From NCBI RefSeq assembly GCF_902459465.1, contig NC_047065.1:5018309-5082308 (forward strand): a DNA stretch of 64,000 nt, read 5' to 3'. Shown piece by piece: positions 34,992 to 49,378 of the stretch. The stretch comes from Asterias rubens (taxonomy: Eukaryota; Echinodermata; Asteroidea; Forcipulatida; Asteriidae). Numbering within the stretch: the first letter of the stretch is position 1; each line of letters begins with the position of its first letter. The notes beneath the pieces are model-generated. The model was not told the origin of the DNA and ran no database searches. It worked only from the letters and a program-made list of their open reading frames with translations. The position numbers were made by a program, and so were the translations under genes.

Positions 34992-35594
34992 GACGTACCG
35001 TACACAAGAGAGTTAGAAATTGGTGTCTTTTCCTGGATGATTTCCTGAGGCAAGTGATACCGATTGAGATGGTACAAACTGATTTGGTGGGCATACCCAT
35101 ACATCCACGCACAGCGCAACGCAGTTCTTTTCAGCCATAGAAGCCGTAACTTCAAAGACAAGCTGGTAGCGGGCGTTAGTGGCTTTGAACTGCCGACGAA
35201 TTAACGCCTTTCTTATGCAGTGCGAAACACAGGCGCTATCTGAGATGCTTGGTAATTAGATACACAAAGGTTTCTGAGAAACAGGGACCGGCCCGATGAA
35301 TGAGCAGGTCCGCGGGATTGCATCTTGCATGGGGAATAGAAGGGGAAAAGTAGATATTTTGTGCATTACAGAGAAAGGACCAACTGTATGGCTTGTGGTC
35401 CACAAAAAAACATGATAATTCTATCATCATTCTAAACACAAGAAAGAATCAACGTATATTCTTAGAAGAGAAGAGATAAGTTATAGTTGCCAGCCGTAAA
35501 CTACTCTATTTCCGTAGAGTTTACGATTTTCTATGTTTCACATGTTCATATTGCCTGTTGAACACATTGGTGGAAACGTCATAACCAGACAAAC

Positions 35595-35965
35595 TTATAG
35601 GCATTGAACACCTTTGGTAATTGTCAAGACCCAGTCTTCCTCACTCTAACATCATGCATACAAATAACAAACCTGTGCAAATTTGCACTAAATTTGTCGT
35701 CGACGTTGAGAGAAAATAACGAGAGATTAACGAAAGAAAAAACACCCTTGTCGCACAAAGTGTGTGCTTTCTTTCAGATGCTTGAATTCGAGACCTCAGC
35801 TGGGGTCTCACATTCAAATCAAATGTAGTGGAGAAAAATACTTCTATCTCAAAAACTACGTTTCTTCAGACGAGCAACGGAACAACTCTCCGTTGCTCGT
35901 TACCAAGTACGTTTTTATGCTAACAATAATTTTGAGTAATTACCAATAGTGTCCAGTGTCTTTAC
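35595..35965. mobile_element. Family A MITE, unit 2
   Basis: Copy of 25003-25371. Confidence 0.75.
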
Positions 35966-36235
35966 ATTCAATTGTCAAACTTAGGAAAATATCCTATAAT
36001 TTCATCAAATTTCTTTTGCTAAAAACAACATGTGTTTTGCTGCGCTCAATTGGAATTTGTATGTGAAGATAATAAGTTGTATCTATTGTTTGTGGGTGGC
36101 AACAATGCACGTGAAAGAAGATACTTTCCTATGGAAGTAGATAATTACGAAGTGGAAGGGGGAGTTCTAAAGCCTCGCTTCGACTCACGATTTTCTTGCG
36201 CCGGCAACCGTCGGCAACGCGCAGACCGAAACAGG

Positions 36236-36374
36236 TCAACTAGTACCCAAGTCAACTCGTACCCAAGTCAACTCGTACCCAAAATATTGTACCCAAGTCA
36301 ACTCGTACCTAGGTCAACTCGTACCCAGGTCAACTCGTACCCAAGTCAACTCGTACCCAAGTCAACTCGTACCG
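36236..36374 (+). repeat. Minisatellite array M2, unit 2
   Basis: GTCAACTCGTACCCAA array whose internal variants differ from units 1 and 3 (for example CAACTAGTACC at the start and GTACCCAAG after ATATT). Confidence 0.9.
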
Positions 36375-37095
36375 TACAACGTACGTTGTATGCCGAAACG
36401 GAGAATTTCCGTGCGGCGTGATTTTGTAAGCGATAGGAAATAAAAATGATGTTCTACCATCATACGGAGCTCACTTTTATTAATAATAATCTCACGAATT
36501 TCATTTTTAATAATGTTTGTTCATCTCAATTCTGCCTTTTTTTCCGCTAGGATATTCATTCAGCTCCATTGTGGTTTCTTTTAAATTCCCGTGTTAAAGG
36601 GTCGCCGTGAAAGGAGTTGAGCAGATCAGATGCACACTAGTTCTTCGTATATTTCGACCTCCATGTTCATGAGACCAATTATTTTCAATGAAACAATATA
36701 CTATGTATAAAACGTAACCCTCATGTTTACCTTACCTTGGTGTTTTTCCTGTTAAAGTGTTCCCAAAAGAAAATTTCATGGTAAGAATTCATTCAATTCA
36801 TTCATTTGCGTTATGTTCTGATTATCGTTTTCCGATAACAAGTACATTTTAACAAATATACTGTTCCACTTTTTCCAACCAAAACACTTTGCGTAAGTTC
36901 TTATTATCTTTTTCCGAATAAAAAACCCCCAAAAAATCATTCTAACAAGCCTATATTAAAAAAAAGTTCTCTGATTAATTTTCCCCACCGTAGGGCCTAA
37001 GTAAAAAAAAAACTGCAACATGAAAAAAAACCAAGAAAACAAAATCATTGCAACAATGAATAGCTAAAAAAAAATTGTAAACATTTATTTGGGTG

Positions 37096-37214
37096 CGAGT
37101 TGACTTGGGTACGAGTTGACTCAGGTACGAGTTGACTCGGGTACAAGTTGACTTAGGTACGAGTTGACTTGGGTACGAGTTGACTTGGGTACGAGTTGAC
37201 TTGGGTACGAGATG
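37096..37214 (-). repeat. Minisatellite array M3, unit 2
   Basis: GAGTTGACTTGGGTAC array inverted relative to M2. Confidence 0.9.
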
Positions 37215-38770
37215 ACACGAATTCGCGCAGACTATGCTCAGGTCACAACAACTGAGAAATCGTGCGATTGGTTCCCGACCGTCGGGGTCACGTCGTACAA
37301 GTTGAAATTGTCTACTCTTGCGACTCTTGATTTTTTTCGAGCGGCGACTGTTTCAGATTATTCCCGATGGTCTTAGCTCAGGCGCATTGTGATCCTAAAA
37401 AGCCAATCGCCGATTGTTTTTGTTGACTCAAGGTCGACCTGAGGCCGACCCAAATTTGTACTGTTTTAAACAGGTCGGGGTAAGCGTACATACACAGCTA
37501 CCTCCATTTTGATGTACACAGCAATAGTTTTCTTCATGGAACAAAGGGATTTCTCATTTCACATGGGGTTTCTGATCAAAATCTTCCATAACAGATGTTC
37601 GCTTCTGGGGAAATTGGCGACCCAATAGGAACATAAGCAAGACAGTTCTTTTCAGAACTAAGCTAAGTAGTCTCCTGAATTCCGTGGTAGTAGAATAACA
37701 AACATGACCTAGTTCCCACTTCCCAAAGATAAACATCTATTGTACACGGCAATCAAGTTGTTCACACGATCTTGTTACCGCAAACTGAATATCGATGTTC
37801 TGCCCCTCCCCCCCCCCCCAACTTGATAATCGTCCACTAGTTGGGACGCCCCAACTTTAACACTCAAGTTGGACGATTAGGAAGTTGGGACGGAACATCT
37901 CAACATAAGCAACCTCAAAGCATACATTAAATGAACAACACTGAACTGAAGTAGACACAAGCAGGTTTAAGGATAAGAAAAGCAGATCTGTCGTTGAAGG
38001 AAAAAAACGAACAATAAATAGCGTTTTCATCTGCTCTATCTGAATAATTTTAGCAGAGAACCTAAATAAAAGAAAGGACAACCACATTTCCATGATGAGG
38101 ACAAGGGACAAGTTTGTTAGGCTGTACACACACATTTAAAGTATTAATTATTGGATGGCAAGGTAACTGCAACTTATCATACTACCTTTGTATGCCACAC
38201 AAACGGAAGTCACGTTTAAAAAACATCACTTAACCAATATCCAACTAGAACTCATAACAAGTTTACATTTTTTTACAACCAATTCATGAATTGAAAACTA
38301 CAACCAATTTGTTTAAACAAAACAACTCTACACTATCCAACTTACATGAAGTGCTTTGAAAGTTGGGATTTGTCTCTGCATACAAAATCCCAGCTGCCCA
38401 AAGAAATCTTAAATTGCTAACTCTTTGATCTTTCTCGACATCAACCGACATGCTTCAGTTTCGGCTCCTCCGTTTTTTAAAAACACCGGACCGGTTTCAC
38501 GCAAAACACGTGTTGATGTTTTGTTTTGGAAGGATTGGTGAAGTCTAGGCATGGTTCTTTAAAATGCACCAGACTATACAATATCCTCTGTCAAAGTAAA
38601 TCTTTATAATAATCCTTTGTTCTTGTTTTAATGTACATATTTTAATACATTACATTAAAAAGTATTATGATCAGTTTCAAAACATTTATTTCAAATTTGT
38701 TTATGCAAAATACTTAATTTTGTATTCTTTTTATTTCAACGGTGTACACAAATGCTGGTCGGCTTTCAAA

Positions 38771-41700
38771 ATGGCGGCGCCCATGCTGTTTACTATTTTT
38801 CTCGGCGTTATTGTAAAGATTTTTCCTTTTTAACTCTTCGATATCGACTTGGTTGAAAGACAGAGTAGAAATCTCAACACCTCTTACATCATGGAAGTCA
38901 GGTATGCTGTTTATTAACTATTTTTTTTCAAAAACTACATTTAAACGATGTCTCGATTGTATCGTAGCGTCGACACCAACCAACCAAACCAATTACCAAG
39001 GCAAAGCGCACAACAAACGGAGGGGGCGGGGAAAAGGGGAGGGTGTATAACCAAAGCCAAACCAAGTGCCGTTTTTTATTATTTCCCTATTATTAATCGA
39101 GGAATACAGCTCGCCCCAGTTGAGTTAACTGGGTCTAGATCACAATGACAATGATTGATTTTGAAGAAATTAATGTATTACTATTTATTTATTTATTTAT
39201 TATTTTTTTTTTTTTTTTGGGGGGGGTTGATTTTGTTTCCCATTCCCTATCCACACCACATCACAATTGGCATTCCCTGTTCTATCTATTTGTAAAAACG
39301 AGGTGAGTAAAAAAGTGTCGTCGATGAATCACAAAGTTGTTCGTAGATTTTTGGTTAATCTGTGCAATTGCATGTATGTGGTGTGTCATATGGCAGGGGG
39401 GCAGGAGATCTCCTTAACCCTTACTACCCTTGTGAAAGAATGTGATCAAGAGAAATAAGCAAATGAGTGGTTCAATCTATTTGTACCTTCACGGTTCAAT
39501 CAGAGGATTTTTTTTCTTGACCCCCGACTTGATCTTGTGGTCAGTGGTTTACCACCGCCACCCCTTCCCACAAAAGTACAAGATGTTCCAATAAAGAAGT
39601 TAAACTTACTGATCTTTCCTTGAAACACAAACTTATGCTTAATTAAAAATATTATGGGTTTTTGTACTTTGTTTACCTTTAATTTAAAAGTGATCGAAGG
39701 AATAACACTGCTGCAAAATGGAGTTTCTCCTTATTCTGGTGATGTCTTTCATGAGGTAAGTTAGTAGCAAAATTAAGGAAGAAGTTTTTTTACTTACAAT
39801 TTATTTTATTTTATTCAACATAATAAAACATAAAAAGAATTCCTACCTCCTGAGCGTGAACTTGAGAAAACTTCACAGATTGTGATTATATAGTTGAGAT
39901 AACGTAAACCCTCCTCCCGATGGCGGGAGGAGGGTTACGTTATCGCAACTAGTTATAATAGTTCCTATGTTTTTTTTTATATTATTATTTGATGAAGGGA
40001 ATTGATCTACTCTTCTGAAAGACAATTACATACTTATAGAATCAAAGTGTAGTCATTCATGAAAAAAATGGAAAATAGTATCGTTTTTTTTTTTTTTTCT
40101 ACAAAATCTCTCGCAAAGTTTTTCTAAAACTTGTTGTATATGTTTCAGACGCCACTTGTGCTGTACTTCTTCCACCAAGTGCTGTCTGCAGCTTCCTGGC
40201 TTGTTCCTGTGGTGTTGTGTCATTGGATCTTGTTACAGCATGGATACTGTACAAGAGTGCAGGAAACTGCCTCAAGTATCTTGTAAGTTTCTTTTATTTC
40301 TACCTCCATGAATTTTTCTTCCTCATAAGATTTGATGTTTGCACAGTCACCAATTAAGTCCAGGTATCGAGTGAGGTTTGCAGAGGCGCTATGTTATAAA
40401 TCTCTTTTATGAGCTGTGGTGGTTCTGAGAAGAACTAGTGGTTAACGACTCAACATTTCTCCTCAAGATGATTAGAGCTGATCGAAACGTTGAGTTGTTA
40501 ACCACCGTTTTATTTTTTTCAGAACTAACACTACTCAAAAGAGATATTCACTTCGTGTTTCTTCAAATCTCTCTTAGTTAGATACTTTCACCATGCAAAG
40601 TTTAAAATTCTACAAACTGTTACTAGTTGCCAACTTTGATTCATTATTCCACAGCTGGTGAATCAGTCAAAGGAAAGCAAGAAATATGCAAAAGATGTTG
40701 ACAAACTACTCATCAAAAGATCAGATGTGTTTGACTTGCCGAGGCTGGTTGTTTCTATGTAAGTATTCTAAGCCGTATTCATTTTGTATATAGCAATATC
40801 TAACCATTAGTCGAGGTCTGTGGTAGCAACATGTGTACATATCTTGTGAGTAGTGTTGGCTCTGAAAAGGTTTCCAATTCTGCAATTCTGCACTCTGTTG
40901 CTAGTCTAACCACTTATTAAGTTGGATTGACACACCTTGCATTGACTGAAGTCTGTATCACGTTTTTTAAACTATTAGTTTCATAGGTAACATTTACAGT
41001 GCAATGTTATAGAAACGTTTACATAGAAAGATGTAGCATCCTAATGGGTGTCAAAAAAGTGAGCTTGTTCAGGTTGACAGACAAATGAACAGGTGCATAC
41101 TCCATAATGCCTCACAATCTCACATTGCCTGCAACGGCGAAGTATAAACCTATGCAATACGTTCCTGTCATTGTATTTGTTTGTTTGGTTGATCAGTGCC
41201 ACACATTGCCACAGCAGAAATTGACAGAGGTCGTAAACCTAATATCTCTTCCAACAGTGGCTCAAATTCAGTTGCATTTAGCAGCTGAGCGGGGTACAAT
41301 TCCATAATGCGGTAAGCAGAAAATACTTCTTGGCTAAGCAAAGATTGAGTGGGGCACCAGTCACCGAGAAACTTGGATAGTAGGAGGGTTTAAAATGTTA
41401 TGTATTATAGTTGATTTTCAAAGAACTATTGTTGTACTCTGTTTCTTTGTAGTTACCTGTTGAATCCATACACTATAGTCACCTGTGTGGGACAGTCAAC
41501 GCTGGTAGTCACACATCTGGCAGTAGCTGCAGTCTTTTTTTTCACTTCAAATGGTAAAGTTGACGTGAATTTCGATCTGATGTAGTGAACGATCGTAATC
41601 GTGATTACTACCAAGAACATGGAGGATGGTGCCCCCCTCTTAAGCATCTCCCTTCAAAAATAAAAGCATGACCACCAACCACTTACAAACCCATTCCCCC

Positions 41701-42732
41701 CCCCCCCCCCCTGCTTAAAATGCAGCACAACCAACTGGGCAGACTAGTCTGGCACCCAGTATTCGCGTTTAGTTGTACACAAAATGGCTTCTTTTCGCAA
41801 GTTGTTGCAACTGGCTCAATTAACCCTGGAATAGCTCTGGAGTAACTTTCTTATTTCCCACTGTTGTACAGGGTACAGGGTTGCTGCCACGCTGGCCTTA
41901 GCAGCAGCAACATATCAATCTCTCTACCCAGCTATGATGATTGTGCCTTGTTGTATGCATTTGTTCATCGTAAAGGTGAGATCTTTTCTAAGTCGCTTTC
42001 TAGGGCTTGGGTCCAATGGGGAAGCACCTCATAAATGCTTCTACCTCTTAAAACACAAATGAATGACTTGCTGACCAAAATCTTCAGGGAGTTGTCTGAA
42101 TCTGGAGGAATGAGGACTGTAGGTCCTAACAAGAATTGCTTCGTAGTAAGCCGATACGCAAACACAAATTTTTAAATGACAAAAAAAAAAAAAAAACATC
42201 ACGAGAAAAGCATATGGAATGCTCCGGATTGAACAGTAGGGCTTTTAAAACTGAGATAAACACCAAGTGAAAACAGTCCGAAGACCTTGATTCAAATTCA
42301 ACATGCTCGGCCATGTATGACAAATTTTGGTCCAGAATGCCCCACAGTTTTCAAAAATAAAAAAAGGAAAATTCTTAAAAGTACCGGTACTGTCAATACC
42401 AGTGCCTTTCTGTTTGTTTTTTAACAAACTTGTTGACTTTTAGTACTTTCCTTTCTAAACCTTATCTTGTTTGGTTTTCTTGTTGTTCTCTGTTGAAAAC
42501 ATGCGCTATCCATTGTTCAGAGCATTCTTTTACTAAATATCTTATTTTGTTGTTATTATTATTGTTTATGTTTTATTTTGCAGGAAGGAATAGCAGCTTC
42601 CAATATATCTTACTATAGTTCATCTGCTCTGCGCTCCCATGCTACCATAGCTGCTATGTTTGTTGGTTGGCTGGGTTGCTTGCATGGAATATCTTTCCTC
42701 ATGCTGGATTCATGGGACTACCTCATTTCAAC
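38771..42732 (+). pseudogene. PIGU: PIGU partial copy 2 (exons 1-7, frameshifts as read)
   Basis: Exons 38771-38901, 39691-39755, 40149-40282, 40655-40758, 41453-41553, 41872-41975 and 42584-42732. Exon 1 has an extra A (GTAAAGATT for GTAAGATT) and exon 3 lacks a T (GTGTTGTGTC for GTGTTTGTGTC); each breaks the frame. Exon 7 is in frame but fused at 42732 to the family D and family C sequences. Exons 8-11 are missing. Not able to make PIGU by itself. Confidence 0.85.
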
Positions 42733-42943
42733 GTTACTCCACGTTACTAGGCATTCTACGCTTACAAGGCTAGCGCATAAATTCGGCGCTTGCACGTATA
42801 AGCGGGGAATCGTGATCGTAAGCGCAGAATTCGGCGGTAAGCAGAGCCATGAAATTGGGCCCAGATCCAAGGCAAGTGTCTCTTTTAAAGGTACCGCAGA
42901 GTTCCGCAGTATACCTTGGTATACTACCGGAGTCTTTTATTAG
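42584..42943 (+). other. Chimeric reading frame: PIGU exon 7 fused to MITE sequence
   Basis: From the exon 7 acceptor the PIGU frame runs through [10 protein letters not shown], crosses the junction at 42732-42735 and stays open through MITE-derived sequence to a stop at 42941-42943 (ending WYTTGVFY). No donor site was identified in the MITE part. Expression is unknown. Confidence 0.5.
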
Positions 42944-44271
42944 ACACAACTTTCAAGCAAGAAAATGATGACAATCGACATGTCATGCAATTCCAACCCG
43001 CCCCGCATGATCGATGGTGTTCTGAAGTGAAGCGAGTAAAAAGTAAATACACGGACATGTAGAAACATCACCTAAACAATCATTCGGACACAGGTTAACG
43101 ATCTACTTCATACGTTGGTAATTTATTATATATTTTCCCACAAAACTTCAGTGCCTATATACATGTACAAACATTGGGGTCTTTGGTAAAACAATTTGAT
43201 ACTTTTAACTTCAACTTCACATTAGGCTTTGTTATACATGTAGTAGCTTTTATCATACCAAAATGTTGGCATTATGAACAGGCTGCTGTACCGCGGGTTA
43301 TCCCATAGAAAATCAGTTTGAAATGGATACGACATCAAGATGCTCTATTGTTGTTTCACATTATTGAAGCTCAATTTCGAGACAATGGGTTCGGCGGGTG
43401 GACCCGTAACATTTCCTCCACAATAGAACGAACAGGGCACGCCTAGCAACAATCAATCGATAATCTTCCTGAAACTGTTTCACTAAACCCCATAATGAGA
43501 CTTTACATTTTACCCTCTAAATAAAAAAGCTATCAATGGTCAGAATTGAGCCGGTTCTGGTGTCCCAGGAAGACGGTTCAAAAGAGGGCGCTCCCAGAAG
43601 AAGTTTGTGTACAGTTCGCCACATCGGGAGACAACATTTTCAGGATAAGCAAACAACAGCTGAATAACAGTAACAAGCTTATGTAATTTTGGTAATCTTG
43701 TGTTATCAAAGAAGAAATGTCATGCTAAGCAAATTGTTGTGCTTAGCAGCTCTTTGAAATTTGGCCCTGGTCTATTTTTGGGAAGTACAACTAGGAGTCT
43801 ATGCTGACGCAGGACCCAACGAAAACAATCAATATTCTTAAATAAATTACGTATAGAGAAGTTTCCATTTACTATTTACAAACTTATTTACCATTTCAAC
43901 TATACAGTTACTATCTCAAGTTCTCAGTAAAATAAATACTAAATTCTTCAAGGTGGATACATATACTTTTTTTTATCAAACGGTGTTATTAACAATAATA
44001 TAAACGATTGCAAGAAGTTGTACGAATCTATATACATGTAGATATGTGTTGACAGATATTGTGACTTCATTCAAAATTTTCTGCAAAATTACCGATTTAG
44101 TGCACTGTTCAACGAATTCAATTTTAGAATAGTTGTGTGGCATTACTAAATACTTCGCCGGAATCTGTTTTTGTTTTGCATTTATGGCTCTCCATAGTTT
44201 TCCAACTGGCAAAATCTCGGGCTGTGCCGTTACGACATGCAAGTGTTTTCGATGGGCAGACTGAAGGTTCT

Positions 44272-45603
44272 TTACATGGGCGTCAAACACTGCGTCCCAA
44301 GGGTAGGGAAGAGTAGACGCCGATAAGAAGGGTGCCTGAAGAACCTCCTGATACTCCGCCGAGTGGGTCTCTTCGGTACACGGACCGACGGGAGCAAGTG
44401 AACTCCGGAGAAGGTGAAAGGAGCTGGTAGGTGGACCTCTTCTTCGTGGAAGACGCACTTATCCGCCTTCTTAGGGTTCCTGGTTGCTGAAACATGTCTG
44501 GGGCAGTGGGTTGGCTCGAGGTCCCACAGTAGATGCATCCATTTGCGAACTGTAGTAATAGCTTCAACAAGATGATATATAAAAAATGTGATGAGCATGA
44601 GCAAATTATTAGCGAATCTATACAAAAAAAAGTACTGAAAGGAACATTACAGAATTGTTTTCTTCTATCAAAACAGTTGCTGGCAGTGTATGCTTGTTAT
44701 GTTATCCACATAGAATGAATGAAGAACATGACAGAAAATAATGAAGGCCGGCCACTTCTGCCAGAGTCAGACAATTGGGGTACGTACGAAGTGACTCGGG
44801 TACGAAATGACTTGGGTACGAAGTGACTTGGGTACGACAATTTGGGTAGGAGGTGACTTGGGTACGAAGTGACCGACATCGTTATACATGTAGACTCCAA
44901 ATAATTTGACATTTCAGACAGAATCCACGTTTACTGTTCAACTGCAGCATGTTTATTAATTTCGTATTATTAGGGCCTATTACATTTCATAATTCAGTCC
45001 TTTTATCATAACAACACAAACTAAAACTAATGATGATATTACCTAGTTTAGGCGCAACCTCTCGCAGGCCTTCGACGGACTCGATCAGATGCTGTCGAAC
45101 CTTCCCAACAGTAGCACCGCAGATGTCGACCAGCCAGTTCATATGACTATCGCGCCTTCTCTCAATGCAATACCTCACATATTTCTGGATTTCCGGCAGA
45201 ATCTCTGGAAATCTTGATAAGAGTAACCCTCGCCTGTAGGACGCTTTCGAGTTAGCATCGACGGTATCCCACGTGGTGATGGACCACTGCTTAGCACACC
45301 ACTTGTGTCTGCAGTCGCAAGGATATTGTTTCGCTGGTCTGTTAACCCATGGAGGTAATCTACCTCCATGGTTAACCGTAAGAGTCGGGATGCTGTCATC
45401 GTCGCTTTGGAAGAGCCAGTCAAGGTCGGATGAAGGGCTCGGGCTGCTGGTATCGTCGCTTTCGAAGAGCCAGTCCAAGTCAATTTCTTCGTTAAAGGAC
45501 TCATGGTAAAACCTTCTTTGATCGGTGAAAACAGGGCTCTGACAGGGCCATCTTTTAACGGGCTCATGGTAAAACCTTCTTTGACAGGAGAAAACAGAGC
45601 CAT
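44272..45603 (-). CDS. Unrecognised gene with repeated acidic DLDWLF motifs, copy 3
   Basis: Equivalent of the unit 1 gene: first exon 45603-45043 and second 44549-44272, with the same phase-compatible splice. One base is missing near 45494 (CGTTAAAGG for CGTTTAAAGG), which shifts the frame after the second FTMSPL repeat. As read, a 245-residue frame (45724-44987) instead joins an upstream frame to the DLDWLF part. The missing T is in a homopolymer. Function unknown. Confidence 0.45.
44772..44875 (+). repeat. Minisatellite array M1, unit 3
   Basis: Same array as in unit 1. Confidence 0.85.
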
Positions 45604-46209
45604 GACGTACCGTACACAAGAGAGTTAGAAATTGGTGTCTTTTCCTGGATGATTTCCTGAGGCAAGTGATACCGATTGAGATGGTACAAACTGATTTGGT
45701 GGGCATACCCATACATCCACGCACAGCGCAACGCAGTTCTTTTCAGCCATAGAAAGCCGTAACTTCAAAGACAAGCTGGTAGCGGGCGTTAGTGGCTTTG
45801 AACTGCCGACGAATTAACGCCTTTCTTATGCAGTGCGAAACACAGGCGCTATCTGAGATGCTTGGTAATTAGATACACAAAGGTTTCTGAGAAACAGGGA
45901 CCGGCCCGATGAATGAGCAGGTCCGCGGGATTGCATCTTGCATGGGGAATAGAAGGGGAAAAGTAGATATTTTGTGCATTACAGAGAAAGGACCAACTGT
46001 ATGGCTTGTGGTCCACAAAAAAACATGATAATTCTATCATCATTCTAAACACAAGAAAGAATCAACGTATATTCTTAGAAGAGAAGAGATTAAGTTATAG
46101 TTGCCAGCCGTAAACTACTCTATTTCCGTAGAGTTTACGATTTTCTATGTTTCACATGTTCATATTGCCTGTTGAACACATTTGGTGGAAACGTCATAAC
46201 CAGACAAAC

Positions 46210-46576
46210 TTATAGGCATTGAACACCTTTGGTAATTGTCAAAGACCAGTCTTCTCACTCTAACATCATGCATACAAATAACAAACCTGTGCAAATTTGC
46301 ACTAAATTTGTCGTCGACGTTGAGAGAAAATAACGAGAGATTAACGAAAGAAAAAACACCCTTGTCGCACAAAGTGTGTGCTTTCTTTCAGATGCTTGAA
46401 TTCGAGACCTCAGCTGGGGTCTCACATTCAAATCAAATGTAGTGAGAAAAATACTTCTATCTCAAAAACTACGTTTCTTCAGACGAGCAACGGAACAACT
46501 CTCCGTTGCTCGTTACCAAGTACGTTTTATGCTAACAATAATTTTGAGTAATTACCAATAGTGTCCAGTGTCTTTA
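46210..46576. mobile_element. Family A MITE, unit 3
   Basis: Copy of 25003-25371. Confidence 0.75.
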
Positions 46577-46845
46577 CATTCAATTGTCAAACTTAGGAAA
46601 ATATCCTATAATTTCATCAAATTTCTTTTGCTAAAAACAACATGTGTTTTGCTGCGCTCAATTGGAATTTGTATGTGAAGATAATAAGTTGTATCTATTG
46701 TTTGTGGGTGGCAACAATGCACGTGAAAGAAGATACTTTCCTATGGAAGTAGATAATTACGAAGTGGAAGGGGGAGTTCTAAAGCCTCGCTTCGACTCAC
46801 GATTTTCTTGCGCCGGCAACCGTCGGCAACGCGCAGACCGAAACA

Positions 46846-46985
46846 GGTCAACTCGTACCCAAGTCAACTCGTACCCAAGTCAACTCGTACCCAAAATATT
46901 GTACTCAAGTCAACTCGTACCAAAGTTAACTCGTACCTAGGTCAACTCGTACCCAGGTCAACTCGTACCCAAGTCAACTCGTACC
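46846..46985 (+). repeat. Minisatellite array M2, unit 3
   Basis: Variant order identical to unit 1. Confidence 0.9.
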
Positions 46986-47699
46986 GTACAACGTACGTTG
47001 TATGCCGAAACGGAGAATTTCCGTGCGGCGTGATTTTGTAAGCGATAGGAAATAAAATGATGTTCTACCATCATATGGAGCTTTTTTATTAATAATAATC
47101 TCACGAATTTCGTTTTTAATAATGTTTGTTCATCTCATTTCTGCCTTTTTTCCGCTAGGATATTCATTAAGATCCATTGTGGTTTCTTTTAAATTCCCGT
47201 GTTGAAGGGTCGCCGTGAAAGGCGTTGAGCAGATCAGATGCATACTAGTTCTTCGTATATTTCGACCTCCATGTTCATGAGACCAATTATTTTCAATGAA
47301 AAAATATACTATGTATAAAACGTAACCCTTCATGTTTACCTTACCTTGGTGTTTTTCCTGTTAAAGTGTTCCCAAAAGAAAATTTCATGGTAAGAATTCA
47401 TTCAATTCATTCATTTGCGTTATGTTCTGATTATCGTTTTCCGATAACAAGTACATTTTAACAAATATACTGTTCCACTTTTTCCAACCTAAACACTTTG
47501 CGTAAATTCTTATAATCTTTTTCCGAATAAAAAACCCCCAAAAAATCATTCTAACAAGCCTATATTAAAAAAAAGTTCTCTGATTAATTTTCCCCACCGT
47601 AGGGCCTAAGTAAAAAAAAACTGCAACATGAAAACAAACCAAGAAAACAAAATCATTGTAACAATGAATAGCTAAAAAAAATTGTAAACATTTATTTTG

Positions 47700-47825
47700 G
47701 TGCGAGTTGACTTGGGTACGAGTTGACTCAGGTACGAGTTGACTCGGGTACAAGTTGACTTAGGTACGAGTTGACTTGGGTACGAGTTGACTTGGGTACG
47801 AGTTGACTTGGGTACGAGATGACCC
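47700..47825 (-). repeat. Minisatellite array M3, unit 3
   Basis: GAGTTGACTTGGGTAC array inverted relative to M2. Confidence 0.9.
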
Positions 47826-49378
47826 GAATTCGCGCAGACTATGCTCAGGTCACAACAACTGAGAAATCGTGCGATTGGTTCCCGACCGTCGGGGTCACGT
47901 CGTACAAGTTGAAATTGTCTACTCTTGCGACTCTTGATTTTTTTCGAGCGGCGACTGTTTCAGATTATTCCCGATGGTCTTAGCTCAGGCGCATTGTGAT
48001 CCTAAAAAGCCAATCGCCGATTGTTTTTGTTGACTCAAGGTCGACCTGAGGCCGACCCAAATTTGTACTGTTTTAAACAGGTCGGGGTAAGCGTACATAC
48101 ACAGCTACCTCCATTTTGATGTACACAGCAATAGTTTTCTTCATGGAACAAAGGGATTTCTCATTTCACATGGGGTTTCTGATCAAAATCTTCCATAACA
48201 GATGTTCGCTTCTGGGGAAATTGGCGACCCAATAGGAACATAAGCAAGACAGTTCTTTTCAGAACTAAGCTAAGTAGTCTCCTGAATTCCGTGGTAGTAG
48301 AATAACAAACATGACCTAGTTCCCACTTCCCAAAGATAAACATCTATTGTACACGGCAATCAAGTTGTTCACACGATCTTGTTACCGCAAACTGAATATC
48401 GATGTTCTGCCCCTCCCCCCCCCCAACTTGATAATCGTCCACTAGTTGGGACGCCCCAACTTTAACACTCAAGTTGGACGATTAGGAAGTTGGGACGGAA
48501 CATCTCAACATAAGCAACCTCAAAGCATACATTAAATGAACAACACTGAACTGAAGTAGACACAAGCAGGTTTAAGGATAAGAAAAGCAGATCTGTCGTT
48601 GAAGGAAAAAAACGAACAATAAATAGCGTTTTCATCTGCTCTATCTGAATAATTTTAGCAGAGAACCTAAATAAAAGAAAGGACAACCACATTTCCATGA
48701 TGAGGACAAGGGACAAGTTTGTTAGGCTGTACACACACATTTAAAGTATTAATTATTGGATGGCAAGGTAACTGCAACTTATCATACTACCTTTGTATGC
48801 CACACAAACGGAAGTCACGTTTAAAAAACATCACTTAACCAATATCCAACTAGAACTCATAACAAGTTTACATTTTTTTACAACCAATTCATGAATTGAA
48901 AACTACAACCAATTTGTTTAAACAAAACAACTCTACACTATCCAACTTACATGAAGTGCTTTGAAAGTTGGGGATTTGTCTCTGCATACAAAATCCCAGC
49001 TGCCCAAAGAAATCTTAAATTGCTAACTCTTTGATCTTTCTCGACATCAACCGACATGCTTCAGTTTCGGCTCCTCCGTTTTTTAAAAACACCGGACCGG
49101 TTTCACGCAAAACACGTGTTGATGTTTTGTTTTTGGAAGGATTGGTGAAGTCTAGGCATGGTTCTTTAAAATGCACCAGACTATACAATATCCTCTGTCA
49201 AAGTAAATCTTTATAATAATCCTTTGTTCTTTGTTTTAATGTACATATTTTAATACATTACATTAAAAAGTATTATGATCAGTTTCAAAACATTTATTTC
49301 AAATTTGTTTATGCAAAATACTTAATTTTGTATTCTTTTTATTTCAACGGTGTACACAAATGCTGGTCGGCTTTCAAA

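Larger units (their letters stand above)
32129..42734 (+). repeat. Tandem segmental duplication, unit 2 (about 10,606 bp)
   Basis: Same content and order as unit 1. It has more single-base indels than the other units, mostly in homopolymers, plus some real-looking substitutions between the M2 and M3 arrays. Confidence 0.97.
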
